Source: an uncultured Alphaproteobacteria bacterium
GTDB taxonomy: Bacteria > Pseudomonadota > Alphaproteobacteria > Methylaequorales > Methylaequoraceae
Direction: 5' to 3'
Assembly (NCBI GenBank): GCA_902522465.1
Contig: CABYVV010000001.1
Span: 1-64,000, forward strand
Length of the DNA stretch: 64,000 nucleotides
The notes beneath the pieces were generated by a model. That model ran no database searches, was not told where the DNA came from, and saw nothing but the letters and a program-made list of their open reading frames with translations. The translations under genes and the position numbers were made by a program. How positions within the stretch are numbered: position 1 is the first letter of the stretch; the number at the start of each line of letters is the position of its first letter. Below, one piece after another: positions 54,713 through 63,665 of this stretch.

Positions 54713-55687
54713 ATGAAAAATAGTTTTACTATATATTCACCAGCTAGATTGCATATTGGTTTCTTAGATCTTGACAACTTGAGTTCAAGACAATTTGGTA
54801 GTATTGGGCTTACTATTTCAAATTTTTTTTTTAAAATTAAAATTGAAAAATCAAGAAAAACCAAAATTAATTGTAAAAATTTTTTTACTAAATCCAAAAT
54901 TAAGGAGGTAATTAAGATAATTGCAAAAGAAAAAAAAATTGGAAACTTTACAATTAACGTTTTTCAAGAAATCCCACTACATAATGGACTAGGTTCAGGA
55001 ACTCAACTAGCACTTTCAATTGGTTATCTAATTTCAAAATTATTTAAATTAAATACATCTGTAGAAGAACTTGCATATATCTTGAACAGGGGATTAAGGT
55101 CAGGTATTGGCATTCAATCATTTAAGAAAGGAGGGTTTAATATAGATGTTGGCAAACTCAAAAATTCAAAAAGAATGCCTCTTAGTTTGATGAATTTAAA
55201 ATGGCCGGTGGGTTGGAAAATTCTTCTTGTTTTAGATTCAAATATCGTTGGAGTTCATGGTGAGAAGGAAGTTCAAGAGTTCAAACAACTTAAGGTCGAT
55301 ACATCCTTAACCTCTGATTTAAATTGCAAATCTTTATTAATGAATATTATTCCAGGTATAATTGAGAACAACTTTGAAGAATTTGCAAAAGGTTTGAGAA
55401 ACATACAAGACAATATGTCAAAAATTTTTTATGGAAACAATAGAAAATTTGCAAGTACAAATTTAGAAAAAATTTTCACTAAAATAGAAAAAAAAAAAGT
55501 TTTGAGTTTTGGTCAATCCTCATGGGGTCCTACAGGATTTATATTTCTAAAAAACTCAAAAAAAAGAAATGAGTTGTTAAAATATTTAGAAACATATATT
55601 AGTTTAAATAATATTCATGGGCTAAAAATTTTGAAAGTTGAAGGAAGAAATTTTGGAAAGAAAATTATCAGTAAAGGAGAAGAATGA
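54713..55687 (+). CDS. mptG: Beta-ribofuranosylaminobenzene 5'-phosphate synthase
   Basis: A 324-residue GHMP-kinase-fold enzyme. It has YSPARLHIGFLDLD, the GHMP loop PLHNGLGSGTQLALSIG, RSGIGIQSFKKGGFNIDVG and SSWGPTGF. It condenses 4-hydroxybenzoate or p-aminobenzoate with PRPP, committing to (tetrahydro)methanopterin. It leads a plus-strand run with mtdB, an ATP-grasp gene, mch and others; its stop overlaps mtdB (ATGA). A TATAAT at 54675-54680 may be its -10 box. Confidence 0.92.
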   Translation: MKNSFTIYSPARLHIGFLDLDNLSSRQFGSIGLTISNFFFKIKIEKSRKTKINCKNFFTKSKIKEVIKIIAKEKKIGNFTINVFQEIPLHNGLGSGTQLALSIGYLISKLFKLNTSVEELAYILNRGLRSGIGIQSFKKGGFNIDVGKLKNSKRMPLSLMNLKWPVGWKILLVLDSNIVGVHGEKEVQEFKQLKVDTSLTSDLNCKSLLMNIIPGIIENNFEEFAKGLRNIQDNMSKIFYGNNRKFASTNLEKIFTKIEKKKVLSFGQSSWGPTGFIFLKNSKKRNELLKYLETYISLNNIHGLKILKVEGRNFGKKIISKGEE

Positions 55688-56583
55688 CAAAAAAAAATAT
55701 TTTACATATGATTAGTCCTCAGGAAAACGTCAGTCCGTTTGACGTAAATATGGCATGCGATGCAGGTTATGATCTTGTTATACCCTACACTAACGTAAAC
55801 CTTACAGACGTAAAAGGATTAGTTCAGGATGCAATATTCTCAAGATCAATTAAAAATGCAAAAAAAACAGGTATTTTTATTTGTGGAAAAGATGCATCTC
55901 TTGCATTGGACATGATGGATATGGCCAAAGATTCTATGGTACCGCCCTTTGAAATTTCAGTTTTTCCAGATCCAGCTGGTTCCTTCACAACTGCCGCTGC
56001 TATGGTCGCCTGTACAGAAAAAACATTGCAAGATAAATTTCAGTCAGATCTAAAAGATAAAAATATTGTAATTTACGGTGGCAAAGGAATCGTTGGCGGT
56101 ATTTCTGCAATAATGTGTGCACAATACGGTTCAAATTGTACAATAGTAGGTTATGATGGAATTGAAAATGTTTCAAAAAAAGCAACTGAATATAAAAATA
56201 GATTTGGTGTAGATATTTTACCTGCAGATGGATCTACAGACGAATTAAACTCCTCTTATTTACCTAAAGCTGACATCATATTTTGTGCTGCAAGAGCTGG
56301 CACTCAAGTTATAAGTAAGGATCAACTTGAATTAGCTAAAAAATCAAAGATTTTAGCGGATGTAAATGCAGTTCCTCCTGCAGGCTTAGAAGGGGTAAAA
56401 CTAAAAGATGATGATGCTAAACATTCTTGTGGGGCATTGTCTATTGGTCCACTAACTTCTGGGGATATAAAAGTAAAAACCCAATACAGAATGTTTGAAA
56501 AAATGTGTTCAAGTGAAACACCATTATACTTAAATTTCGACGAAGCACTAGAAACAGCAAGAGAAATCATAGGATTAAAATAA
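55684..56583 (+). CDS. mtdB: NAD(P)-dependent methylene-H4MPT dehydrogenase
   Basis: A 299-residue MtdB. It shows HMISPQENVSPFDVNMACDAG, ISVFPDPAGSFTTAAAMVACTE, a Rossmann motif VIYGGKGIVGGISA and VNAVPPAGLEGVKLKDD. It oxidises methylene-H4MPT to methenyl-H4MPT. It lies between mptG and an ATP-grasp gene; its TAA overlaps the presumed non-AUG start of the latter. Confidence 0.95.
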   Translation: MTKKNILHMISPQENVSPFDVNMACDAGYDLVIPYTNVNLTDVKGLVQDAIFSRSIKNAKKTGIFICGKDASLALDMMDMAKDSMVPPFEISVFPDPAGSFTTAAAMVACTEKTLQDKFQSDLKDKNIVIYGGKGIVGGISAIMCAQYGSNCTIVGYDGIENVSKKATEYKNRFGVDILPADGSTDELNSSYLPKADIIFCAARAGTQVISKDQLELAKKSKILADVNAVPPAGLEGVKLKDDDAKHSCGALSIGPLTSGDIKVKTQYRMFEKMCSSETPLYLNFDEALETAREIIGLK

Positions 56584-57668
56584 AAAAAAATATATTAATT
56601 ATTTCCTCGTATTGTGAAGATTTAGCCAGGGTATTTTTTAAACTAAATTTCAATGTTTATGCTATATGTAATTATAACAGCCTTAATCTCAAAAAATATT
56701 GCCGTAAGATTTTAATCGTAAACTTAAATAACTCAAAAAAAACCCAAAAATATATAAACGAATTTCAGTCTATCAGTAATATTGAAATTCTTATTGGGTC
56801 TGGATTTTCAGAAACCCACAGGCTAATAGATAATCTCGATACATTAAATAGAGGAAATAAATTTTTTACCCACAAACGAATAAATTCTTTTCTATTTTAT
56901 AGAGATCTGAAAAAAAAAAAAATTAATGTACCAAGTTGGTCTATCAAAAAACCAAAAACTAATGGATGGTTAATAAAAAATTTACTAAGTTTTGGTGGCC
57001 AAGGGGTAAGAGAAATTGATGAAAATATCAAAATAACTAAATTTGAATACTATCAAAAAATCATTGATGGTGAACATATTTCAATTCAATTTTATTGTGA
57101 AGATGAGAGGATGAAAATACTATCAATATGTGATCAAAGCTTTTGTAAGAGTAAAAATAACCCTTATTTAATTGAATCTATATTGTCCAGGAGATTAGAT
57201 TTTAAAACATTAAAGAAAATTCAAAAAATATGTAATCATTTAATGAAAGAATATAATCTTAATGGAGTGAATAATTTAGATATAGTTTTAGAAAATAATT
57301 CTAAAATAATTTATGTCATAGAACTTAATGCAAGACCTGGGTTAAGCACAAATTTTTTATCAAAAAAATATAAAGATCTTTATAAAGATAATTTCTTGAA
57401 AATTTCAGAAAAAATAAATGATGAAAATAATTTTTTTTACGGCACAAAAATTATTTACAGCAAAAAAAACATCATGATTAACAAAAATAAATTTAAGTTT
57501 ATTGAGAGTCTTTCCAATTCAAACTCATATTCTGAACTACCTGTTCTCAATGACACCATAGGAATTCATAAACCTATTTGCCTCATTCATTCAAAATCAA
57601 AAAAAATAGAAATACTAAGAGAAAACCTAAAAAAAATGTCGTATAAGATTTATAATGAACTTTATTGA
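56580..57668 (+). CDS. ATP-grasp ligase of the H4MPT cluster (Orf5-like), apparent AUA/AUU start
   Basis: The first ATG is at 57111, but the frame is open back to the end of mtdB, and the upstream codons read as an ATP-grasp N-terminus: KKNILIISSYCEDLARVFFK, EILIGSGFSETHRLIDNLD, then KINVPSWSIKKPKTNGWLIK and LLSFGGQGVREI, the ATP-binding loop region. The rest, YQKIIDGEHISIQFYCEDER and VIELNARPG, completes the fold. No ATG/GTG/TTG occurs upstream in frame near the mtdB stop. ATA at 56580 (5 bases after AGGA) or ATT at 56574 is most likely. Full length is about 362 residues. It fills the apparent gap 56584-57110. A ligase step in methanopterin or methylofuran synthesis is inferred from context. 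Confidence 0.8.
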   Translation: MKKNILIISSYCEDLARVFFKLNFNVYAICNYNSLNLKKYCRKILIVNLNNSKKTQKYINEFQSISNIEILIGSGFSETHRLIDNLDTLNRGNKFFTHKRINSFLFYRDLKKKKINVPSWSIKKPKTNGWLIKNLLSFGGQGVREIDENIKITKFEYYQKIIDGEHISIQFYCEDERMKILSICDQSFCKSKNNPYLIESILSRRLDFKTLKKIQKICNHLMKEYNLNGVNNLDIVLENNSKIIYVIELNARPGLSTNFLSKKYKDLYKDNFLKISEKINDENNFFYGTKIIYSKKNIMINKNKFKFIESLSNSNSYSELPVLNDTIGIHKPICLIHSKSKKIEILRENLKKMSYKIYNELY

Positions 57669-57676
57669 ATTAAAAA

Positions 57677-58630
57677 ATGAATTACAGCATAAACAAGCAC
57701 ACAAATATTCTTGTACAAAATTTAAAGAATAATCATGAAAGGTTGTCAATTGGCCTAAATAATTCAGGCCCATTAGGCTCCTCAATTATTGATGCCGGAA
57801 TTGATTATCCAGGTAGTATCGAAGCAGGCATAAGGATTTCAGAAATTTGTCTAGGTGGACTTGGAGTGGTTGAAATAACTTGTCAGTCCGACTTTAAAAA
57901 CACAATAAAAAAAATTAATGTACACGCATCAAAACCAATCTTAGCATGCCTGGGGTCACAATATGCTGGTTGGAGTTTGAATTATGAAAATTTTTTCTCA
58001 TTAGGTTCCGGTCCAGCAAGATCATTGGCACAAAAAGAAGAAATTTTTTCTGAATTAAATTACAAGGATAAATCCTCTTCGACATCCATTGTACTAGAAG
58101 TTGATAAAATACCTCCAGAGCAAATTGTAAAAAAAATATCCACTGATTGCGGAGTTGCAAGCACATCCATAACATTTATTTTAACACCAACAACATCTAT
58201 TTGCGGAACAATTCAGGTCGTTTCTAGAGTTCTTGAGGTGGCAATACACAAAATACATGAATTAAAATTTCCGTTGCATGGAATTCTATACGGGTTTGCA
58301 ACAGCCCCAATACCCCCTGTTGCGAATGATTTTATATCAGGTATGGGCAGAACAAATGATGCAATTATTTATGGCGGAAAAGTTAATATTTGTATTGACG
58401 ATAATGAGGAGGATATAATCGAACTTACTAATAAGCTACCAAGTTTGAATTCAAGTGACTATGGCAAACCATTTAAACAGATTTTTTTAGATAATAATAA
58501 AGATTTTTACAAAATTGATGGTTCATTGTTTAGTCCAGCTGAAGTATTAATAAATTCAAAGCGATCTGGAAAGACATACTCTGCTGGAAGGATAAATACA
58601 GACTTAGTCGAAAAGTCATTTAGTTCTTAA
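57677..58630 (+). CDS. mch: Methenyl-H4MPT cyclohydrolase
   Basis: A 317-residue Mch. Diagnostic stretches are DAGIDYPGSIEAGIRISEICLGG-like (here in order GSSIIDAGIDYPGS, then EAGIRISEICLGGLG), PILACLGSQYAGWSL, SGPARSLAQKEEIFSEL and GFATAPIPPVANDFISGMGR. It hydrolyses methenyl-H4MPT to 5-formyl-H4MPT. It lies between two ATP-grasp genes in the mptG-mtdB run. Confidence 0.95.
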   Translation: MNYSINKHTNILVQNLKNNHERLSIGLNNSGPLGSSIIDAGIDYPGSIEAGIRISEICLGGLGVVEITCQSDFKNTIKKINVHASKPILACLGSQYAGWSLNYENFFSLGSGPARSLAQKEEIFSELNYKDKSSSTSIVLEVDKIPPEQIVKKISTDCGVASTSITFILTPTTSICGTIQVVSRVLEVAIHKIHELKFPLHGILYGFATAPIPPVANDFISGMGRTNDAIIYGGKVNICIDDNEEDIIELTNKLPSLNSSDYGKPFKQIFLDNNKDFYKIDGSLFSPAEVLINSKRSGKTYSAGRINTDLVEKSFSS

Positions 58631-58631
58631 A

Positions 58632-59501
58632 ATGTTTTCGATTGCTATAATTAGCGATATTCATGACTGGCATAGTGAGCAGATAGAGTTAAACCTTAAA
58701 AAAAAAAAATGTAAAGTCATAAAAATTAAATACGATGACCTTCATCTAATTTTTGATAATCGTAAAAATAAAATTTTGTCTCCTAAATTTCCAAAACTAA
58801 GAGGGGTATGGACTAGATTTTTGAAAAATGGCTCTCTCGAAGAGGTAACAACTAAGTTGACATTTCTTCATCTTTTACAAGAAATGGGGGTATATATTCA
58901 TAATTCTGGAAAAGTAATAGAACAGACTGTTGATAAGGTTAGAACAACAGGCCTATTGAATATAAATAGAATTCCAACACCAAAGACGATAGTTGGTATA
59001 GGTAATATAAGCAAAATGAATTTAAAAAAAAAATTTTTGATGAAACCAATTTTTGGATCTCAAGGAAAAAATATTGAATTATTAAATACAGATTCTAACT
59101 TTAAAAAAATTAAAGCAATTGGAAATGTATTTTATATACAAGAATTTTTAAGAGATAAAAAAAAAAATAAATTTTGGGATTTAAGGGTTTTGGTAAGCAA
59201 TCATAAAATAATATCAATAATGAAAAGAACATCGAATAAATTCATAACAAATGTTTATCAGGGTGCGAAAACAAAAAAAATGGAAGTTAATGAAAAATTA
59301 TCTGAAATAGCAAAAAGTGTTTCGAAACTGTTTAAACTTGGATACGGAGGAATCGATATTATCTTACACAACGGAAAGTACTATGTATTGGAGGTCAATA
59401 GTATTCCATCATGGAAAGCAATCCAGTGTTTAGAAAAAAAAGATATTTCAAAAATCTTGGTAAACGATTTCTTGAGAAATTTAAAAAAAAATGCCAAGTG
59501 A
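58632..59501 (+). CDS. RimK/MptN-like ATP-grasp ligase of the H4MPT cluster
   Basis: A 289-residue ATP-grasp protein. KKKFLMKPIFGSQGKNIELL is the nucleotide-binding region, with FYIQEFLRDKKKNKFWDLRV, YGGIDIILHNGKYYVLEVNS and PSWKAIQ. The family includes tetrahydromethanopterin:L-glutamate ligase MptN, so a side-chain amino acid ligation is likely. It starts 1 base after the mch stop and overlaps the CitG-like gene by 11 bases. Confidence 0.83.
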   Translation: MFSIAIISDIHDWHSEQIELNLKKKKCKVIKIKYDDLHLIFDNRKNKILSPKFPKLRGVWTRFLKNGSLEEVTTKLTFLHLLQEMGVYIHNSGKVIEQTVDKVRTTGLLNINRIPTPKTIVGIGNISKMNLKKKFLMKPIFGSQGKNIELLNTDSNFKKIKAIGNVFYIQEFLRDKKKNKFWDLRVLVSNHKIISIMKRTSNKFITNVYQGAKTKKMEVNEKLSEIAKSVSKLFKLGYGGIDIILHNGKYYVLEVNSIPSWKAIQCLEKKDISKILVNDFLRNLKKNAK

Positions 59502-60333
59502 AATTTTAAAAAAAATTTATATTCAATGCTGCTGTGACGAACTTAAGACTTATAAGCCTGGTAATCACAGTTCCATATCCAAAATTTTGGGCATGAGTGA
59601 ACTTAAATTCAGATATGCTGCAAAAATATCTGCTAATTATTTGACAGATAAAAACCTTAGTCTTGGTGAATCAATTTATCTTGCTGCTAAAAATTGCAAG
59701 ATAGAATTAAATTCAAATTACAATCTTGGAATTATTATTCTTTGTGCTCCAATAATCAAAGTTATAATGAACAAACCCTCTTGCTTCAAAAATAACTTAA
59801 AAGTTTTGTTAGATTCAATTTCAAAAAAAGATGGCCAATTGATACTTGAATCAATAAAGTTTGTAAAACCCGCTGGAATTTCAAATTACACAGGGAAAGG
59901 AAATATTAATGATGAAACTAAAAATTTGAGTTTTTCAGAAATTATGAAAGTAGGCTCTAAATGGGATAGGATTTCTAAATGTTACTCTAACAATTATGAT
60001 GAAGTTATTAATTATGGTCTACCAATATTTGAATCCCTAAAGGAAAAGATTCCCCAACAAACAGCTATAGAATTTCTTTATTTAAACTACCTTTCAAAAT
60101 CACCAGACAGCCATATTCAAAGAAAACATGGTTTTAAAAAGGCACAAATTGTAATGAACAAAAGCCTGAAAACAATTAAAAGAATGAAAATTTTTAAAGA
60201 AAATCAAGATTTGCTCCGAAAACTTGATTTTTACCTTAAAAAATATCATTTAAATCCTGGTACTTGTGCCGATTTAACAGTAACAACCTTGCTAATCAAG
60301 AAAATTAAAGATATATTCAAATTACCAATATAA
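59491..60333 (+). CDS. CitG/MdcB-like (triphosphoribosyl-dephospho-CoA synthase family) protein of the C1 cluster
   Basis: A 280-residue protein with the CitG core: ELKTYKPGNHSSISKI, SLGESIYLAAKNC, NYNLGIIILCAPI and LKKYHLNPGTCADLTVTTLLIKK. In CitG the reaction makes the citrate-lyase prosthetic group; no such lyase is present, and homologues in H4MPT clusters are thought to serve methanopterin or methylofuran synthesis by transferring ribosyl-phosphate. That role is inferred. It precedes fae by 40 bases. Confidence 0.78.
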   Translation: MPSEILKKIYIQCCCDELKTYKPGNHSSISKILGMSELKFRYAAKISANYLTDKNLSLGESIYLAAKNCKIELNSNYNLGIIILCAPIIKVIMNKPSCFKNNLKVLLDSISKKDGQLILESIKFVKPAGISNYTGKGNINDETKNLSFSEIMKVGSKWDRISKCYSNNYDEVINYGLPIFESLKEKIPQQTAIEFLYLNYLSKSPDSHIQRKHGFKKAQIVMNKSLKTIKRMKIFKENQDLLRKLDFYLKKYHLNPGTCADLTVTTLLIKKIKDIFKLPI

Positions 60334-60373
60334 TGTATATTGGAAACTATAATAATCTTTATACGGAGGAAAT

Positions 60374-60883
60374 ATGGCTAAAATCACAAAAATGCTTGTT
60401 GGCGAATCATTGGTAGGTGATGGTAATGAAGTTGCACACATTGATTTAATAATCGGTCCAAGAGGCACTCCAGCCGAAACTGCATTTGCAAACAGTCTCA
60501 CTAATAACAAAGATGGGTTCACTGCTCTTCTTGCTGTCGTAGCACCAAACTTAATGACCAAACCTGCAACATGCATGTTCAATAAAGTTACAATTAAGGG
60601 AGCTAAACAAGCAGTACAAATGTTTGGACCAGCACAACATGGTGTTGCAAAAGCCGTAATGGATTGCGTTGCTGAAGGAACTATTCCTGCAGATGAAGCT
60701 GACGATTTATTCATTTCTGTTGGTGTTTTCATCCACTGGCTAGCTGAAGATGATAAAAAAATACAAGAGTATAACTATCAAGCTACTAAAGAATCAATTG
60801 AAAGAGCGGTTGCTGGCGAACCAAAAGCCAAAGATGTTGTATCTGAGAAAGATTCTGCGGAACATCCGTTCGCTGCAAAATGA
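60374..60883 (+). CDS. fae: Formaldehyde-activating enzyme
   Basis: A 169-residue Fae that condenses formaldehyde with H4MPT. The start [20 protein letters not shown] holds the catalytic His22; [26 protein letters not shown] and [12 protein letters not shown] follow. It is preceded by a strong GGAGG (60365-60369). It is less AT-rich than the surrounding cluster, typical of a highly expressed gene. A 24-codon ORF follows 12 bases after its stop. Confidence 0.97.
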   Translation: MAKITKMLVGESLVGDGNEVAHIDLIIGPRGTPAETAFANSLTNNKDGFTALLAVVAPNLMTKPATCMFNKVTIKGAKQAVQMFGPAQHGVAKAVMDCVAEGTIPADEADDLFISVGVFIHWLAEDDKKIQEYNYQATKESIERAVAGEPKAKDVVSEKDSAEHPFAAK

Positions 60884-60895
60884 GATTCATCCGAC

Positions 60896-60970
60896 ATGAA
60901 GCCATTAACAAAAAATGCTAGTGGTGGCGGATGGCTTTCAAGGTTGTTCTCATTTTTGAAAAGTAAATAA
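60896..60970 (+). CDS. 24-residue peptide ORF directly after fae (hypothetical)
   Basis: ATG 60896 to TAA 60968-60970 encodes MKPLTKNASGGGWLSRLFS, then FLKSK. It lies 12 bases after the fae stop and 3 bases before the hairpin at 60974-60999. The C-terminal half would form a short amphipathic helix after a Gly hinge. Its codon use is richer in GC than chance ORFs of this genome. Coupled translation with fae is possible. It may be an artefact; no function is known. Confidence 0.42.
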   Translation: MKPLTKNASGGGWLSRLFSFLKSK

Positions 60971-60973
60971 TAT

Positions 60974-60999
60974 CTAGGGACTTAAATTCTCGTCCCTAG
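60974..60999. terminator. Hairpin at the fae / HisA-like convergent junction
   Basis: CTAGGGAC (60974-60981) and GTCCCTAG (60992-60999) pair over 8 bases with a 10-base loop. The left arm contains the stop codon of the convergent HisA-like gene. No long T-run follows; likely a shared 3' end structure for the fae transcript and the HisA-like transcript. Confidence 0.6.
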
Positions 61000-61669
61000 A
61001 AATTCTGTTGTGAATTAATGTTGACAATACAACCCCCTTTACACCCAAACTCTTTAATTGTTCTATCTGACCTTGTGAATTAATTCCACCTGCGACATAA
61101 ACCCCATGTTGTATCAAATGGTTTACTAATCTCTTAATAAGTTTTAAATTCATACCTCTTCCGCCAACCTTATCTAAAAACATAAGAATAATATCAAGTT
61201 TTGATTTTTTATTTTTGAACTTTGTAATCCATTTTTTTTGATCGCCATTAAAGTCAATAGAAAATTTTAGTTTTTTTTGTTTAATATAGGACTCTAAACT
61301 AAAATTTTTGAGTGTTTCAGTCCCAAGAACTAGGCTGTAGTTAGTCAATTTTTTTGTTCTTTTTTCACTATGGTAATTAAAAATAGAGATCGGATAATCA
61401 AAACCTGCGTCAATATAAAAATTTATATCAGGAAATTTGGCAAGTAATCTATTAATTAATTCATTATTACAGCTATATCTGTTTATAGCATCTAGATCAG
61501 CTATATAGACATTTCTCAAGTCAATTTTCTTTTTTGTAATTTCTATTAATTTAATTGGATCTGAAAAATCTTCATTATTAATGTATAATGGCTTATAATT
61601 AAATCTTAAACCAGCGAAAGCTTTTACCGCTTTGCCACCTTTTATATCAACTGCTAGAATAATTTGCAT
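60974..61669 (-). CDS. HisA/HisF-like TIM-barrel protein of the H4MPT cluster
   Basis: A 231-residue phosphate-binding TIM barrel. IILAVDIKGGKAVKAF at the start, VYIADLDAI, FYIDAGFD, DKVGGRGMNLKLI and VYVAGGINSQGQIEQLK are typical of the HisA-related protein in bacterial H4MPT clusters. It is not true HisA: length and motifs differ, and no his gene is near. A role in methylofuran or methanopterin synthesis is inferred. It stands divergent from the third ATP-grasp gene over 14 bases. Confidence 0.82.
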   Translation of the reverse strand: MQIILAVDIKGGKAVKAFAGLRFNYKPLYINNEDFSDPIKLIEITKKKIDLRNVYIADLDAINRYSCNNELINRLLAKFPDINFYIDAGFDYPISIFNYHSEKRTKKLTNYSLVLGTETLKNFSLESYIKQKKLKFSIDFNGDQKKWITKFKNKKSKLDIILMFLDKVGGRGMNLKLIKRLVNHLIQHGVYVAGGINSQGQIEQLKSLGVKGVVLSTLIHNRISRDENLSP

Positions 61670-61683
61670 AATTAATTTTAACT

Positions 61684-62643
61684 ATGAAAAATTTAATACT
61701 ATTAGAACATTTTACTGCTCAATCAGATATTAATCATAATCAAGATAAAGACATTTTAAGAGAAGCATTAAATATAGCAAATACAATAATTAGGAACTTT
61801 ATTAAAAATCCAGACATAAAAAAGTTATTTGTGATTAGAAATGAGAAATTTAAAAAAATTATTTCTAACAAAGTAATCTTTCTTTCCACAAATCAATTTA
61901 CTTCATATCAGAATATCTTAAAACAGTTCCAAAACAATGACGAAATTATCCTTGTTGCACCGGAAATTGAACAGAAATCTATTAACCTATATGAAGAATT
62001 AAAAAAAAGATTTAATATTCTTTGTTCTACTTATTGCACTGTCAAAACTTTCTCTTCAAAAATTAATTCATTAGTCGCACTTAAAAAAAGAAAATTACCT
62101 GTTGTTGATTTTGCTCAAACCAATTGCCTTCCTTACAAGAAAATTATTGTTAAACCAATTTATGGGGCAGGATCACATGAAGTTTTTTTGATAGAAAATA
62201 AATGCAAGATTAATCAAAAGAAATCTATAATTTTTCAAAAGTTTTACGATGGTTTAAAAGGTAGTTTTTTGATGCTCTGTAAAAATGGAATTACTAAAGT
62301 CATATGTTGTAATAAACAAATCATTAAAATCGAAAGGGGTAAAGTAATACAAATTGGATGCATTATAGGGGGATTAGAAAATCATAGATGTGAAATTGAG
62401 ATCCTGGCTAAGAAAATCTGTGATAAATTTAAAGGGCTATTTGGTATTATTGGGGTTGATATTGTGAGGTTTAATAACAAATGGTTGATATTAGAAATCA
62501 ATCCAAGATTTACGAGTTCTTACTGTGGCTTAAATAAATCATATTCACGTAAAACAGTACAAGAAGTTACAAAATTTTACATTAATAAACGTTTAAATGA
62601 TTTTAAGCCTAAATTACTAAAATCAGAAAAATATATATTCTAG
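61684..62643 (+). CDS. MfnD-like ATP-grasp ligase (Orf21-like)
   Basis: A 319-residue ATP-grasp protein. The start ILLEHFTAQSD and LREALNIANTIIRNF fit the MfnD/Orf21 branch; KKIIVKPIYGAGSHEVFLI, IIFQKFYDGLKGSFLML and GVDIVRFNNKWLILEINPRF form the ATP site. MfnD joins glutamate to tyramine in archaeal methanofuran; bacterial methylofuran has a related polyglutamate side chain. It shares one base with the next gene (TAG/GTG). Confidence 0.8.
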   Translation: MKNLILLEHFTAQSDINHNQDKDILREALNIANTIIRNFIKNPDIKKLFVIRNEKFKKIISNKVIFLSTNQFTSYQNILKQFQNNDEIILVAPEIEQKSINLYEELKKRFNILCSTYCTVKTFSSKINSLVALKKRKLPVVDFAQTNCLPYKKIIVKPIYGAGSHEVFLIENKCKINQKKSIIFQKFYDGLKGSFLMLCKNGITKVICCNKQIIKIERGKVIQIGCIIGGLENHRCEIEILAKKICDKFKGLFGIIGVDIVRFNNKWLILEINPRFTSSYCGLNKSYSRKTVQEVTKFYINKRLNDFKPKLLKSEKYIF

Positions 62644-63665
62644 TGGACAATGAAATTTCAAATATAGGCATTGATATTGGTGGAGCTCATTTGAAAGTTG
62701 TTGGATTAAATAACAATAGCGAAGTTATATATGTTAAATACTCGTCATGCAAAATATGGGAAAATATTGAAAATTTAAATAAAGAATTTGAACTAATAAA
62801 TCAAATTGCAGGAAGATCGGCTCAATGTGCAATTACAATGACAGCAGAACTTTGCGATAATTTCACTTCGAGACTAAAAGGTGCAGCGAAATTAATTAAA
62901 AAATGTGAGTTGTTAAAAATTGATAAATATTTTTATATTAATTCTTCAAAAATTTTTTCTAAAAATCCAAAACTTAGCGAACTTATATCAATGAATTGGC
63001 ATTCTGTTGGACGGTATCTTGAAAAAAAAATTAAAAGTTGTATCGCAATAGATTTTGGATCAACAACTACAGATTTTTTATGTATTAAAAATCATAAGTT
63101 ACTTAACAAATTCTTTGATGATTACTCAAGATTAAATAACCATGAGCTAATATATACCGGACTTACAAGAACTCCATTGTTCGGTGTAAGCAATTCAATC
63201 AAGATAAACAAAACCGAGATGAATATCATCCCAGAATATTTTTCAGATATGTCGGATATTTATAGAATTTTGAAAAAACTTGAAAGCTCATATGATATAG
63301 ATAAAACCGCAGATAGACGGAGTAAAAGTTTTCACAGTAGTTTAAAAAGAGTTTCAAGGAGTTTTGGTTTTGATTATAAAAAGGAAAAATTAAGTACATT
63401 ATTAGAAATTTCAAATCAGTTAAAAGAAATTCAATTAACAAAAATTTTTTCAATATATTTAAAAAATATACAAAAATACTCATTAAATAACGAACCAATT
63501 ATTGTTTCTGGTATTGGACAAAACATACTAAGTGATTTTTTATCTAAAAAAGGAATTCATACTGTAAAATTCAAAGATTTTCTTAAAAAATCAAAATTAA
63601 ATAATCAAGCTTCCTTTCATGCACCTGCCTTATCTATAGCCTTGCTATTGAAAACTCTAAAATAA
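62643..63665 (+). CDS. MfnF-like / H4MPT-linked C1 transfer pathway protein (TIGR03123 type)
   Basis: A 340-residue protein starting with GTG 62643. The first strand NIGIDIGGAHLKVVGLN, ITMTAELCDNFTSR and CIAIDFGSTTTDFLCIKN show the actin/hydantoinase-like ATPase fold of TIGR03123. The archaeal homologue MfnF couples the furan and phenol parts of methanofuran. Ends GIGQNILSDFLSKKGIHTV and PALSIALLLKTL. It overlaps the convergent mfnB gene by 49 bases. Confidence 0.85.
   Translation: MDNEISNIGIDIGGAHLKVVGLNNNSEVIYVKYSSCKIWENIENLNKEFELINQIAGRSAQCAITMTAELCDNFTSRLKGAAKLIKKCELLKIDKYFYINSSKIFSKNPKLSELISMNWHSVGRYLEKKIKSCIAIDFGSTTTDFLCIKNHKLLNKFFDDYSRLNNHELIYTGLTRTPLFGVSNSIKINKTEMNIIPEYFSDMSDIYRILKKLESSYDIDKTADRRSKSFHSSLKRVSRSFGFDYKKEKLSTLLEISNQLKEIQLTKIFSIYLKNIQKYSLNNEPIIVSGIGQNILSDFLSKKGIHTVKFKDFLKKSKLNNQASFHAPALSIALLLKTLK

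Noticed and set aside
57111..57668. ATG at 57111 as the start of the ATP-grasp gene
   Set aside because: It would delete the first half of the fold; family-like sequence continues in frame back to the mtdB stop.
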